A stretch of DNA of 64,000 nucleotides from positions 74,410,119-74,474,118 of the forward strand of contig CM072511.1 of NCBI GenBank assembly GCA_036898135.1. Reading direction: 5' to 3'. Below are positions 22,780 to 34,505 of this stretch, one piece after another. Origin of the DNA: Oncomelania hupensis. Taxonomy: Eukaryota; Mollusca; Gastropoda; Littorinimorpha; Pomatiopsidae. How positions within the stretch are numbered: the first letter of the stretch is position 1; each line of letters opens with the position of its first letter. The translations under genes and the position numbers were made by a program. The notes under the pieces are model-generated. The model was not told the origin of the DNA. It did not search any database and saw only the letters and a program-made list of their open reading frames with translations.

Positions 22780-23155
22780 CTGTTGGGTTGCCAGGAGTTT
22801 CAGTATAAATAGTATTCCCATTTTTTGGAAATTTAGTGCTTTAAATTCCCACTGTCGCTGTCTTTCTCATTTGTTCTTTCTCATTCCTGCTCTGTTCTAT
22901 CAATCTGCTATACTATCTTCTTCTTCGCTAGACCAGTCACCTACCTTTTTTCTTGAAAACTCTTCCGGGACAGGACTCCTTATTTGTGTTTGATGTCTGT
23001 TGGATCAGCTTGGGAATATTGGATGCTTTCTGCCAGGTGGTCACTAGGGCTTCCTATGATGTTATTATTTAGCAATGTAGGCATTTTATATGTATGTGTT
23101 TTGTTGATAATTTATAATGATGCTTGTATTCTATTTTGTTTTTGTAAATACCCCC
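22780..23155 (+). mobile_element. Retroposon, copy 2 of the 1362-2054 family
   Basis: Collinear with 1490-1860, including CCCACTGTCGCTGTCTT and the CTAGGGCTTCCTATGATGTT block. It breaks off after TTTTGTTTTTGTAA. The missing 3' part is represented in opposite orientation at 24898-25135. Confidence 0.7.
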
Positions 23156-23275
23156 TTTTTTTTTAGTATAACTATAAGTACAAAAGCGGAATATTTGCTA
23201 CAAGGCCTGACTTTAAAAATTGCCAAATATCTCAACTTGACAAATTTGGATATAGTGCATTTTGTCATGCAACCC

Positions 23276-23277
<2 letters not shown>

Positions 23278-23309
<32 letters not shown>
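23278..23309. repeat. (TA)n microsatellite
   Basis: About 30 bp of TA units. Apparent open frames through it are meaningless Tyr/Ile repeats. Confidence 0.9.
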
Positions 23310-23375
23310 TATACCCCCTTGCTTTTGGGTACCCCCACTATAATTATATGTAAATTATCACTTGTAGACGGACCG

Positions 23376-23478
23376 CTAACCCTAACCCTAACCCGTTTCG
23401 AGCGCACTGCCTTACCCTAATCGTCGAGGCACTGCCTTACCCTAATCGTCGAGGCACTGCGCTTACCCTAAGATCGTT
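23376..23478. repeat. Telomere-like CCCTAA units and 25-bp tandem repeat
   Basis: Three CTAACC units (23376-23394) equal the animal TTAGGG telomere repeat read in reverse. Directly after come about 2.8 copies of a 25-bp unit containing TTACCCTAATCGTCGAG (23404-23478). Short, so only an interstitial telomere-like sequence. Confidence 0.7.
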
Positions 23479-23492
23479 TTCTGGGAGCCGCC

Positions 23493-23528
23493 TTGGATCC
23501 GGGGACCCAGCTGGGTCCCCAGATCCAA
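23493..23528. repeat. 36-bp near-perfect palindrome
   Basis: GGGGACCCAGCTGGGTCCCC (23501-23520) is a perfect 20-bp palindrome. The arms extend 8 more bases each side with a single mismatch. It could form a cruciform or RNA hairpin. Confidence 0.85.
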
Positions 23529-23590
23529 AGTCGGGTACCCAAATGACCGGTTGGTGACTTTTAAGGTGCCCAGAAACCATAGTTTATAAG

Positions 23591-23784
<194 letters not shown>

Positions 23785-23825
23785 TACTTGTTTTAGGCCT
23801 ATTTTAAGTTTTAGATTATAACCAG

Positions 23826-24861
23826 TAGGTAGTCAAAAGCCATTTTTAAAAAATGATTTCCTCATCACAAAACTGACATAGATTTAAAGAGCTTTTCATT
23901 CTGAACACAGTGGTATATTTTTTTCCCCCATAGGACAAATAGGTAAAAAGTTATTAATGTTTGAAAATGCCGAATGTTGGTGTTTTTTTGGCAACGTTTT
24001 GGAATTGAAGAAATTGACAACTTTGGAGTCTCAAAGTGAAGCCAATATTGATACCAGAAAGCTGATTTTTGACAGGTAACCCCTTCATATGTTATACTCC
24101 AAGCCCAATTTTCTTCAGGCCTATCCCATGTAATGTTCAGCCGTTTTGGTGCTTCAAAGTTGGGAAATCATCAAATTCGCAGTGCGTGCCGGCAAAGTAT
24201 AGGCCTACTGGTGTGCTACTACGCTCAGCACTCGTGTCGCAGAATAGGCCTACGAGTCGGCCTTGGCCGGAAAAAAACCCGAACACCGTTTGGGTACACT
24301 TTTCTACGGCAAAGCGCTCCGCGATACAGTAATGCACAAATTAATAAATACCCTAGTTTTATAAAGGAAAGTCTGCTCTTTATTTCTTGCTAAGTTTTAA
24401 ACTTCTAGTTAAAATCAAACTTACATCAAAACCGCTTTATCCACTTTGTTCGGCTCGTAACAAAACTTTTACACACGAGAGCCCCACAATACTTATATGT
24501 AAATGAAGCTAAGTATCCGAACTTCTCATTGGTTCTTATTTTTAGGCCATCCAATGAAGTATCGCAAAGCGCTTAGACTTTGAAACGAGCCACCTTGCAG
24601 CAGACGACGATGACAACTTTTTCGCAGCGGCATTCAGCGTTCGGATAGGGGCGTATTCAAAAGCTGTTTTCTCGGAATCTTTCGCATAAACATGCATTAA
24701 AAACAACACAGATGTAAAGATAAAGCTTTCAATTTTTATTTGAATACAGCCACTGTTCGTTTTGATGCAGTTTTACATTAATAATAAGTGTTGAAAGTGA
24801 AGTGAAAACTGAGTCAAAACTGCCGACCGGACAAGAGCCAATGAAGGGCTTGGAGTACCTA
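23826..24861. mobile_element. Non-autonomous DNA transposon, copy 1 of two
   Basis: Starts TAGGTAGTCAAAAGCC; the right end is an imperfect inverted copy ending ACCTA. The 7-bp TAACCAG flanks both sides (23819-23825, 24862-24868); if the TA belongs to the duplication it is 9 bp. The body is collinear and highly similar to 26892-27924. No open frame longer than chance and no transposase motif. Superfamily unresolved. Confidence 0.75.
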
Positions 24862-24897
24862 TAACCAGCTATCTGTTACATTACATTACACTACATG

Positions 24898-25135
24898 ATT
24901 ATTGCTTTAGGTCCAGCGGACTCTTCTGAGCCAAATCAGGACCGGACAACCCCTGATCTGCATAAAAGATCTGCTGAAACAACCCTAGTGGTAAAACTGA
25001 AGGCTCTCCACCAGCCAGTCACTTTACAATAACGACATCCCACGCAGGGGACGCTGAGGCTATACTCTAATTTATCGAACCCCCGTTTACAAAAACAAAA
25101 TAGAATACAAACATCATTATAAATTATATATAGGG
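24898..25135 (-). mobile_element. Retroposon 3' part, copy 3 of the 1362-2054 family
   Basis: On the minus strand it matches 1810-2040, including the AGTGACTGGC block, the GATCTTTTATGC block and the end TCCGCTGGACCTAAAGCAA. Confidence 0.75.
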
Positions 25136-25299
25136 TTACATGATATATATTACAAATCAAGCTTATTCACAAATAACATTCGGATCCCTAAAGAATAATA
25201 ATATATCATGTTATATCACAGTACTATTGGCTATCCCTTGGCTGTCAACAAGTTAAAACATGACGCCGTCTCTCTCACACACGCACATAAATAAGATAT

Positions 25300-25990
25300 G
25301 GTGTTAGAATATAGGTGAAAGCTATGATGACAATGACTTTATGGGCTTTACACTAGAAGAAATAGCGAATGGAGAGGTGTTTGATGTTGACTTGGATTTA
25401 GTAGTAACCCCAAATCGCCTTGATTTTGACGATCAGCAGAACTCACAGAACTGACTGATGATCTGTCATTTAGTCATTGTTTATAGTAACTAACTGTCAA
25501 AAGTCCAAATGGGTAAAGAAAACACCAAAGTTGCTAACATATTTGTACAGTTTGTTTCTACTTTCTGTTTCTTTTGACTATCAGTAGACCTACGTGTCTT
25601 CTTCGTTTGTCTTTTCTTTTTTATTACACTGTTTCTTCCTAATTTTGATAATTTTATTTCTTTTAAGATCAGCATTCCTTGTACTTTTAAGAACAGCTTG
25701 TTTTGTGAACTCCGTGCTGAACAATAGCCCTAAAAAAAGGGGGGGAGTTCTGATCCGGACATATGTGAAAACATAAACCTCTTGTCTTTGTATTTTTTGT
25801 GTGCATTTTCTGTACCAACCTTACATCTTTTAAACACAAAGTTAAAATTCAACAGCAGATGGTATTTGTCATCACATTAAAACTGATATAAATCCTCATT
25901 TTGTATTTTAATTGTTTTTTCCTGAGCAAGGTGTGAACATTTTGCGGAGTTTCTTCCCTTGCGCTGCTAAATAAGAGGAAGCGCAAAACT
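25300..25990 (+). other. Unassigned segment with an acidic reading frame
   Basis: 25313-25455 reads openly as an acidic peptide (GFTLEEIANGEVFDVDLD inside it) and ends at a TGA. Acidic N-termini like this occur in piggyBac-type transposases, but no core follows. The stretch ends near 25990 with GCATTGGGTTAAC, which could be a TTAA-flanked terminus, but I find no matching left end. Confidence 0.25.
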
Positions 25991-26445
25991 GGCCCGAGTG
26001 GCATTGGGTTAACATTGAACATGATTCTTTAGATATGAATGAGAAACACTAAGCAAATTTGGTCAATTCACTCTCCAAGGTCAAGGAACTTCAAAGTTGG
26101 TTTGTATAGGTACTTTGAAGTGACTTTGAAAAGATATGAGTTATAAAGTCCAAACTTGTTGTATTTAAGATATAATAGGTTGGATTTTCATATATGTTCC
26201 ATTTTGCGTTGATCTTGGCTGTCATTTTGGGCATCGCAAAAACATTAAATAATTTGGCATCGTACAGTTGAATTGTTCCATATATAACCTATAGTATGCA
26301 ACATTAGTTTATTTGATCATACATGAGCAACAGAGGTCACATGAAAGGCAAGATCATCTTATGGTCACTGGGTTTTTGGATACTACTTTTGCAAAAGTTT
26401 ATTTGCTCATACAAGAGTTGTATTTGGAGCCAAGGTCAAAATCAT

Positions 26446-26725
26446 CCTATCCTATCCTATCCTGTCCCATAACCCGAAGGTCGTAGGGGCACCACAGATG
26501 ATCGCTTAACCAGCATACTCCATCTTTCTCTGTCCTCAGCAGCCCTCATGGCTTCGCTCAGTGTCAAACCAGTCCATTCTCGAATGTTGTCCTCCCACCT
26601 CTTTTTCGGTCTCCCCCTTCTTCTACCTCCTTGCACTGTGCCTTGCAGAATGGTCTTTGCAAGGCCTGATGATCTGGTGACGTGGCCATACCATCGGAGT
26701 TTCCGTTTCTTCACCAACAAATCCC
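26446..26725 (-). mobile_element. RTE LINE, 280-bp 3' fragment with 11-bp TSD
   Basis: Encodes on the minus strand only the last 88 codons (KKRKLRWYGHV ... GRPKKRWEDN) and the GGATA tail. A perfect 11-bp duplication GTCAAAATCAT flanks it (26435-26445, 26726-26736), so this is a clean 5'-truncated insertion, probably recent. Confidence 0.9.
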
Positions 26726-26891
26726 GTCAAAATCATGTCAAGTTTATTTGATTGTACATGAGTGTATATGGACCTGGAGGTCAAGGTCATCAGTCATCTC
26801 AAGGTCAAGAGCATCAAAGGTGAAATCCAGTATTACTTTGCATTTCAATGCTGCCATTTCATTTTTTTTTTCTGGGTATTCATTCTCATAT

Positions 26892-27924
26892 TAGGTAGTC
26901 AAAAGCCATTAAAAAAAAATGATTTCCTCATCACAAAACTGACATAGATTTAAAGAGCTTTTCATTCTGAACACAGTGGTATATTTTTTTCCCCCATAGG
27001 ACAAATAGGTAAAAAGTTATTAATGTTTGAAAATGCTGAATGTTGGTGTTTTTTGGGCAACGTTTTGTAATTGAAGAAATTGACAACTTTGGAGTCTCAA
27101 AGTGAAGCCAATATTGATACCAGAAAGCTGATTTTTGACAGGTAACCCCTTTATATGTTATACTCCAAGCCCAATTTTCTTCAGGCCTATCCCATGTAAT
27201 GTTCAGCCGTTTTGGTGCTTCAAAGTTGGGAAATCATCAAATTCGCAGTGCGTGCCGGCAAATTATAGGCCTACTAGTGTGCTACTACGCTCAGCACTCG
27301 TGTCGCTGAATAGGCCTACGAGTTGGCCATGACCGCAAGAAAACCCGAACACCGTTTGGGTACACTTTTCTACAGCAAAGCGCTCCGCGATAGAGTAATG
27401 CACAAATTAATAAATACCCTAGTTTTATAAAGGAAAGTCTGCTCTTTATTTCTTGCTAATTTTTAAACTTCTAGTTAAAATCAAACTTACATCAAAACCG
27501 CTTTATCCACTTTGTTCGGCTCGTAACAAAACTTTTACACATGAGAGCCCACCATATTTATATGTAAATGAAGCTAAGTATCCGAACTTCTCATTGGTTC
27601 TTATTTTTAGGCCATCCAATGAACTATCTCAAAGCGCTTAGCGTTTGAAACGAGCTACCTTTCAGCAAACGACGCGGACAACTTTTTCGCACCGGCATTC
27701 AGCGCTCGGATAGGGGCGTATTCAAAAGCTGTTTTCTCTGAATCTTTCGCATAAACATGCATTAAAAACAACACAGATGTAAAGATAAAGCTTCAATTTT
27801 TATTTGAATACAGCCACTGTTCGTTTTAATGCAGTTTTACATTAATAATAAGTGTTGAAAGTGAAGTCAAAACTGGGTCAAAACTGCGAGCGGACAAGAG
27901 CCAATTAAGGGCTTTGACTACCTA
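26892..27924. mobile_element. Non-autonomous DNA transposon, copy 2 of two
   Basis: TAGGTAGTCAAAAGCC at the left, GGGCTTTGACTACCTA at the right, flanked by CTCATAT (26885-26891, 27925-27931; 9 bp if the following TA is counted). It is inserted in the AGGTCA repeat, where other copies read CTCAT-TTAAA. The body matches copy 1 throughout with scattered substitutions. Confidence 0.8.
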
Positions 27925-27990
27925 CTCATATTAAACATTGCAAGTTCCATAAGGAGCATGTGAGTCATATGGGCTTTGCCCTTCTACTTG

Positions 27991-28414
27991 TTTAAATAAT
28001 AACTGAAGACTATGCTGGAAGCCTGAATTTAAGCTTTTTGATATTAATATTATTATTGTTATGAATATTTATCCACTTAATCTACATAGGCACTTACATG
28101 AATACATAACTTCAGCTATAAAACATAACAAGGAGAACTCGTGGACTACTCACAGTTAACTTACATAAAAGCGTATGTGATGTAAGTTCTGGCAGGCACA
28201 ATTCTGGAATAAAATATATCTGATGCAGACTCTAGGAATAAACAATTGATAGTAGTGTACACTATGAAAAAATTCAGGTAGACCTTTGAGACCTCACAAG
28301 CACCCATGATTGAGCCAAAATCCAGGCCAGCCAAGAATCAAACTCTTTGCCTCGAAAGCGCATGTCCAAAAAACCTTAGGCTGCAAAGCTATGTAGACAT
28401 TTAAAAAGTTTTTT
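27991..28414. other. No recognised feature
   Basis: AT-rich sequence with no coding signal, ending in a T-tract at 28410-28425. Confidence 0.35.
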
Positions 28415-31187
28415 TTTTTTTTTTGTCCGTCTGGTGTCCGCTGCACGCTTGTGCAAAACTTGCAAGTGGTTTAATATAATATTGTAAGCCTCCCTCTGTG
28501 CCGCGTACTAGGTGATTAGATCGGTTGCGTCAACTTCGCCCGGTGTTAACTTGTCAGGATTTAGGCCAAGGCAATGAACACGCTCGATCTAAGTCGGCTA
28601 AAAGATAACTTACAAGTTTGAAAAGAGAAAAGAGGTAGAAAATACGAAAACTGACGTTACAAACAATAAGAAATCAGATGAGAGTATTAGCAACACAATC
28701 ATTCACCACTGTGGTTTTCTTTTTTCTTTTAGAAATTATTATTACCAAGTTCTTTTTCTTTTTACAACATGGGTTTATGTACATTAATATAAGCGAAAAG
28801 GAGAATGATAGATAGATGTACAATGTCCAGTAAGAATGTGAAGTTCCAACTGTTTAGGGCACATGTTTAATTTTTATTGATTGATGATTTCCTTTAACTG
28901 CCTGCAAAACATGTATTAATTTCTCAGAGTGAGATAATAAACTTTTCTTGTATCTTGTACAATTTATATAAAAAATCATCATGCCAAATCGGCGTTCGCA
29001 ATTTCTGAGAACAATTTAGGAATGATGCAGAAGACAGAGAGAAAATTACAACAAAGACAGAAATCTCTACGATCATATGTTCCTATTGCGCGTGCATTTT
29101 GAAGCTAAAAGTTACAAGTGACTTATCTCTGTCAGACCTGAGCAGCAACTTATTCAGTTTAAGCTGTTGAACAAATCTACAAACCTAAACGCATTGCGGT
29201 GAAACCATACCATACGTATTTAGCCCTATTCTGAATACAAGGAGGTGAAACAATTCTTTGCATCCAGATTGTTTCAAGACCCCTAGCGGGTATAGACAGG
29301 ACAACGCATATTTATCAGCCTGTCTTGTAACATAAGCTGGGTTACTGACCAGCAGCAATTCTGCGTTCTTCGATCATTCCCCTATCATCCTCTTGTCATC
29401 TTTTGAGCCCTTCTTTTATAGGTTCTTCCAGCCAGCAATTGCACAGTTTCGGCTACGATTGCTAAGAGACTGTACCAGACGTTTGCAATGGACAAGTAAC
29501 ATCACAGAACTACATCAGTCGCTAGGATCCTGCATGGAATCATCAAATCAGATAGACTTTTAGGAATTTGTTTCAAAAGGGCAACATCTGCTAGGAAACC
29601 TCTGATTCGTCTCTAGAAACCCTGCCGAAAATCAACAGTCGCCAACAGATTGCATAGACTCACGTAGGTTCTGAATCCACCAGGATTTGTATCCTAGTGA
29701 TTTGTAAACAGAAAGCCTTATCACTCTTTCAAATTCCGACAAATATAGTTCTCTGTTCATTTCGTCTTTAGAGAAAGCAAAAGCTAATTTATAATCAGTT
29801 ATATATTAAATCAAGTTCTTCAAATTCTACCGTTTAATTAATTGCAGTAGTTTAAATAACATTATGCAATTTCTATTCAATGAATTCCTCAAGGATTCCT
29901 ACATTTTTGTAAACAATGTATACTTGACATCATTTCTTTTGGTGTACGCTATTTGTAACTTTAGTAAACCTGTAGTTTGATTCTAGGTGCTTCGACACAT
30001 GGCGGCCATTCACATCTAAATGACTGTTCCATTGGTGACTGGTTACAATAGCAGTAAATTTACCAGCAGGTATTTCGTAGCAAGAGTTAAAAAGAAGTAA
30101 AAAGAACAAAAATTAACAATCATGCTTATCTAATATTATTATTAATTTTGTCATAGACCAGTTTGACTTTGTTACCAATTACAAGTTATTCAGATCTATG
30201 CCTATCCAGCAACACATTTCATTTCCACTCAAATCCTACAGTTCAGAATTTGCTTGAAACATAGCTATAAAACAGATTCAGTCAACATTCATGCTGCGAT
30301 ATATGTATTTTCACCACATATTAACTTATCAATGAAGGGATTCCTTCAATTCCGTTTCATCTTTTGTATTTTTTATATCAGTCTTATAATGTTTCCAGTA
30401 AGCCTCAGCTTACAATATCACGGAAATTATTTTAACTAACAACCAAACTTGGTAAGATGGTGTATATATCTGTTAGACCTTGCAAATGATCCGTGAACGG
30501 GTATCCACTTCAAGGTCACAGGATCAACAAATAGTCAAAACTGACAATTTTTCACAAAATTTCTTTTTTCATGTTATTATTGAACGATTTATGATGCATG
30601 ATGCATATCAATGACTCACATACTATGGAAATTTGGTCATCCTTGCTCCAAGGTCAAGGTCACAGTAGCTGTCCAAATTCAGTTTTTATAGGTACTGAAT
30701 TGATCTTGACCCTAAACTATGAGATACAAAGTCCAAACTTGTATTTAGAGATGATAGATTGATCTTTCATATATGAAGTTTATGCCTTGATCTTGAATGT
30801 CAAGGTCATTTTAGGTCTTACAAATAACATTAAAAAATTGGCATAGTCATTATACATTGTAATGGCATTATATTTAACACTTAGTATGCAACAACATTGG
30901 GTTATTTGATCATATATAAACATCAGAAGCCATATGATGGTAAAGGTCATTAAAGGTCAAGGTCATCATGTCACCGTTTTTGTGTGCATTTATACAACTT
31001 TTGCTGTATTTTATTTGATGGTATATGAGTATATTTAGAGCCAGAAGTCGCGGCCATCTCAAGGTTGAGAGCATAGAAAAATCAGTCGGTATTTTCATTT
31101 GAATGCCAATGTTTCATTTTGGCTTTTTTCTGGGCACTCATTTTTATGTTAATTATTACAAGCTGTCATTTGGACTTTGCCCTTCTA
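28415..31187 (+). repeat. AGGTCA-rich repeat with large internal insertion
   Basis: The 5' block (GTCCGTCTGGTGTCCGC, TTGTGCAAAACTTGCA) is at 28427-28470. The rest of the copy resumes at about 30421 and runs to a 3' end TTTGCCCTTCTAG at 31175-31187. TCAAGGTCA occurs at 30654-30662 and 30957-30965. Confidence 0.65.
28482..30420. mobile_element. Unclassified 1.9-kb insertion in the AGGTCA repeat
   Basis: Absent from the other repeat copies. Its edges are inverted (ATATTGTAAGC on the left, GCTTACAATAT on the right), which gives TGTAAGC...GCTTACA, as an LTR would. I cannot find a target duplication, internal repeats or an ORF, so a solo LTR and a DNA element are both possible. Confidence 0.4.
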
Positions 31188-31393
31188 GATTCAAGATTCA
31201 AGATAATTTATTGCCAAGTGAATAATACACAAGGAATACATTTGGTCAACGCTGCAGAACCACACACAAAAGCACACATAAAACTTAGTGAACAAGCTGA
31301 CAGCAAATCACAATAAAAGGATAAGAAGATTAAATTCATAAAATAGAAATACATAGTTGTTAGTCAACACACATGCACGTACACACACACACA

Positions 31394-31440
<47 letters not shown>
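31186..31440 (-). mobile_element. LINE 3' end and (CA)n tract
   Basis: On the minus strand this reads as a LINE 3' terminus with the tail TTGAATCTTGAATC, as seen in Rex1/CR1-like elements. A (CA)n microsatellite occupies about 31379-31439. Confidence 0.5.
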
Positions 31441-31442
<2 letters not shown>

Positions 31443-32027
31443 TAATTCTAACCATCCAGTTTTCACACTCCTTCCATTTGACCTCATGTTACTTTAACAT
31501 TAGCACGCCTATCCGCAGAGAGTAGGCCTACTTGTACGAAACTAGCCCTGACACAAAGTTACTGGCTCTCACTACAAAACATGGCGTCAACATGTGTTTG
31601 ATGCAATGGGCAGAGAACTGAATATATACGATAAATTTTATAAACTGTTATTCTGAAGGAAGAAAGACTACACTGTTGGAGTGCACTGACACTGGATACA
31701 CTGAAATTGGATATAGAGAAGAAAGAAGGCGGCCTAGCATAGGAGGTAAGGGAATAGTATATTCGGCATGCAGAAATCTATGTTTAGCCTAGATCAGAGG
31801 GAGGAGCTGTCTGCAATAAACACGTCCCAAACCGCAGCTTCCGTCACCTGCCACAGCAACACACGCAGAGCACGCAGACACAAAAATAATATGACATAAT
31901 CGCAGCTTTAAAAACTACGGAATTACAGTAGCAGATATTGCCGAAAACCACAGTATACATATATCACAAATACAAACACATCAGTATTATCACAAACATC
32001 GAAGTAACGTAAGTGTCTTTATAAAAT
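31441..32027. other. No recognised feature
   Basis: Noncoding sequence without family matches elsewhere in the window. Confidence 0.35.
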
Positions 32028-32218
32028 ATAATAATAATTGACATTTATATAGAGCTATTACTTGTCTTTTTATAGACAAGCGCATAGCGTTTTACATGAA
32101 AAGAAAGAAACATTCATGGAACAACTTACAATATTGCATTAGAAATTATACAATGAGAAAAACCAACATGCAAAATCAGACAATACATAAAGTTAACCTA
32201 GGCTTCTGCAAACAAGTC

Positions 32219-34417
32219 TGTTACGTTGAAACGCGAAGGATAGTATGTCTGAAACGCACACGATAGATCTAATCGTTTCGCTTTGCAAGGTATTCAATAA
32301 TAGAGTGTATTTACCTTTGATTTGAGTTTGCATTGGTGTTAGAAGTTTTGTATAACGTTGGTAATTTTAGTTGGTCGATATTATTGGAGAATTCTCTAGA
32401 TTTGCTTGTTTACTGTCGTTCGAAACTTCACGATGGGTTTAGATATTTGAGAACATTCTTGGACCGAAAAGAATGTTGTATGACGTAAGTCGGTCATGAC
32501 GAACTTTAGTTTGATTGGTTGTAAAGCGTCATTGTGATGATATTTTGGGGAAGATACGTTTATCTTACTAGGGGGTAAGACTTAATGATAGATGGGCGAT
32601 GTGCTACCACTATCGATCGTTCCTTTACCAGAATTCCGAAGTTGTGTGAGAGACAGATTACGGCACTTTGGTCACATAAAATTTATATTTGTTCTCGGGA
32701 TTTTTAGTATCATTTGGCTCAACTTGAGAACCGGTGATGACTAATCAAAAGACTAGATTATTATGTCTCGAGAGAAGAAAACTAATAGCTACACAACAAT
32801 ACAAATAGAATGACACCAGTCGTATGTATGTAATTTCACTTTTTGTATATTCACACAAACTTTAACATTTCTGCATTAACCGGTAAATTAACAATTAATA
32901 TAGTTCAAAGTGCTGGGAAAGTTCTTTAGCAGGTTTTCTTCATCCTGTGCTAACTGTGGTTACGATTTTCACTGTTCGTAGTTTACTAAATGTTCTAGTG
33001 GTCTTCTAGGTTTCTCGAGGGTAGGACTCAGTTCATTTGCGGGTGACTTAGCTGCTCTGGCGTTGAGAGTGCTTGGGTCCTTCTGAGAAGTCTTGCCTCT
33101 CAGGTTGAGCGGGTGAGTCGGGTCGCTCTTGTTGCTGCGGGGTTCGGACGTGGCCAGGTAGAATCTTGGTTGTTCTCCTTTGGTGCCACGGGAGCGAATG
33201 TCATGCGTTCGTCTCCACAAACCTTCCCAGAGCCGACCTGTAAAAGTCGGAGCTCTGGCTACAATATTCTCGTTAGATATACGTGTGCGGTCTCCTCTGC
33301 AAAGTGTCTATAGCATCAGACACCTGCAAGGTTCCCATATGCACAATTCGATTCGAATCTTAAGGCTAAGATACATCAATCCACATGCATACTGTCTCAG
33401 AAACAATAATCTGTTTCTGTAACTATATATATATCAAGAACATATTATTAATACATGGCAATCAATATAAAATAAACATACACACATCAAAACTACTAAT
33501 GTTATCTTACTTGTAGACTCTGGGATCTGTGAAATCGTCTGTTACGTCTCTAGCACTCTCTTGATAAGATGGAGATAGACGGACACTGCAGTTTGTTCCT
33601 TTAGTTGACCCTCGCAGCTGGGCAGTTCGTTTGCGACTGACCAGCTGAGATTTGGTCCCCAAAGATATGCATGAGTTCCTAGTAGTCTTCTGACCAATCG
33701 TTTAGCTCTCGTTTTCGTCAATCTCGCATATACGGGATTATACGGTTTTATTCGAATATTTTTCACCCCTGCCCTATTTCTGACACCCATAATTATCCTT
33801 GAAGTGGAGTGTCAGGGGTAGAGTGGAGAATAGGTGCAATAACGATTACGCGGAGCCTAGGCTACTTAGTGTCTCAGTGACTTTGGTCATAGGGAAGTAG
33901 GCTAGTTAACGAAGACAACGTTATGGTCAGTTTTGACTAAAGTATGCTATTTAGTCTTGGATCGCTAAGTCTGTTAGATGGTATCTGGAGCGGCTGGCGG
34001 TGTGACTGTCTCAAGGAAGTTAATTTGACATGTGGATGCTGCTTTTTAGATAACTGTTGAATTAATGTCCAGTTTCGTTCGATGGTATCTATTTTGCGCT
34101 AAGCTAATTTCCTACAGTTTGTCGTCACTATTTCTGCTGTTACAGTCATCGGGAACATTCTGACGTTATCTCGAGGTGAGAGAAAAACTATATAATGGAT
34201 GCTCTGTGTAAAGTGAAAGGAAAAGAGTGATAAGGCGATTGTATGCAGTTGTTGATGAACGCTGAATAAAGTTTGAAAACTTCATACGACTCTGTGCCTT
34301 GTGGCTGATTGAACGGGTTACGTGGATAAACGAATCCGAGTTACACCTTATCAGGACTTCAGCATTGGGGCTGAATGAACTACTGATAGAAAAACAACAA
34401 CATCAAACGAGTGTAAC
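32219..34417 (+). mobile_element. LTR unit with 5-bp TSD (solo LTR carrying an insert)
   Basis: Starts TGTTACGTTGAAACGCGA and ends GAGTGTAACA, flanked by a perfect AAGTC duplication (32214-32218, 34418-34422). The first 310 bp and last 230 bp are homologous to the 638-bp LTRs of the Gypsy element at 54-59.5 kb in reverse orientation. About 1.6 kb in the middle is absent from those LTRs and from the copy at 45.4-45.9 kb. No gag or pol is present. Best read as a solo LTR into which something else inserted. Confidence 0.75.
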
Positions 34418-34505
34418 AAAGTCATCACAATCTCAACAAAATCCACAAGCATAGCCAGAAGCAGAACAAATATGTGTTGGGGCTAGGGTCTATAGAATGA
34501 AGGAT

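Larger units (their letters stand above)
26010..27990 (+). repeat. AGGTCA-rich repeat with two nested insertions
   Basis: Pieces 26010-26435, 26737-26891 and 27932-27990 form one copy when the RTE fragment and the DNA transposon are removed. It contains TCAAGGTCA at 26781-26789 and ends in GGGCTTTGCCCTTCTA. Confidence 0.7.
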
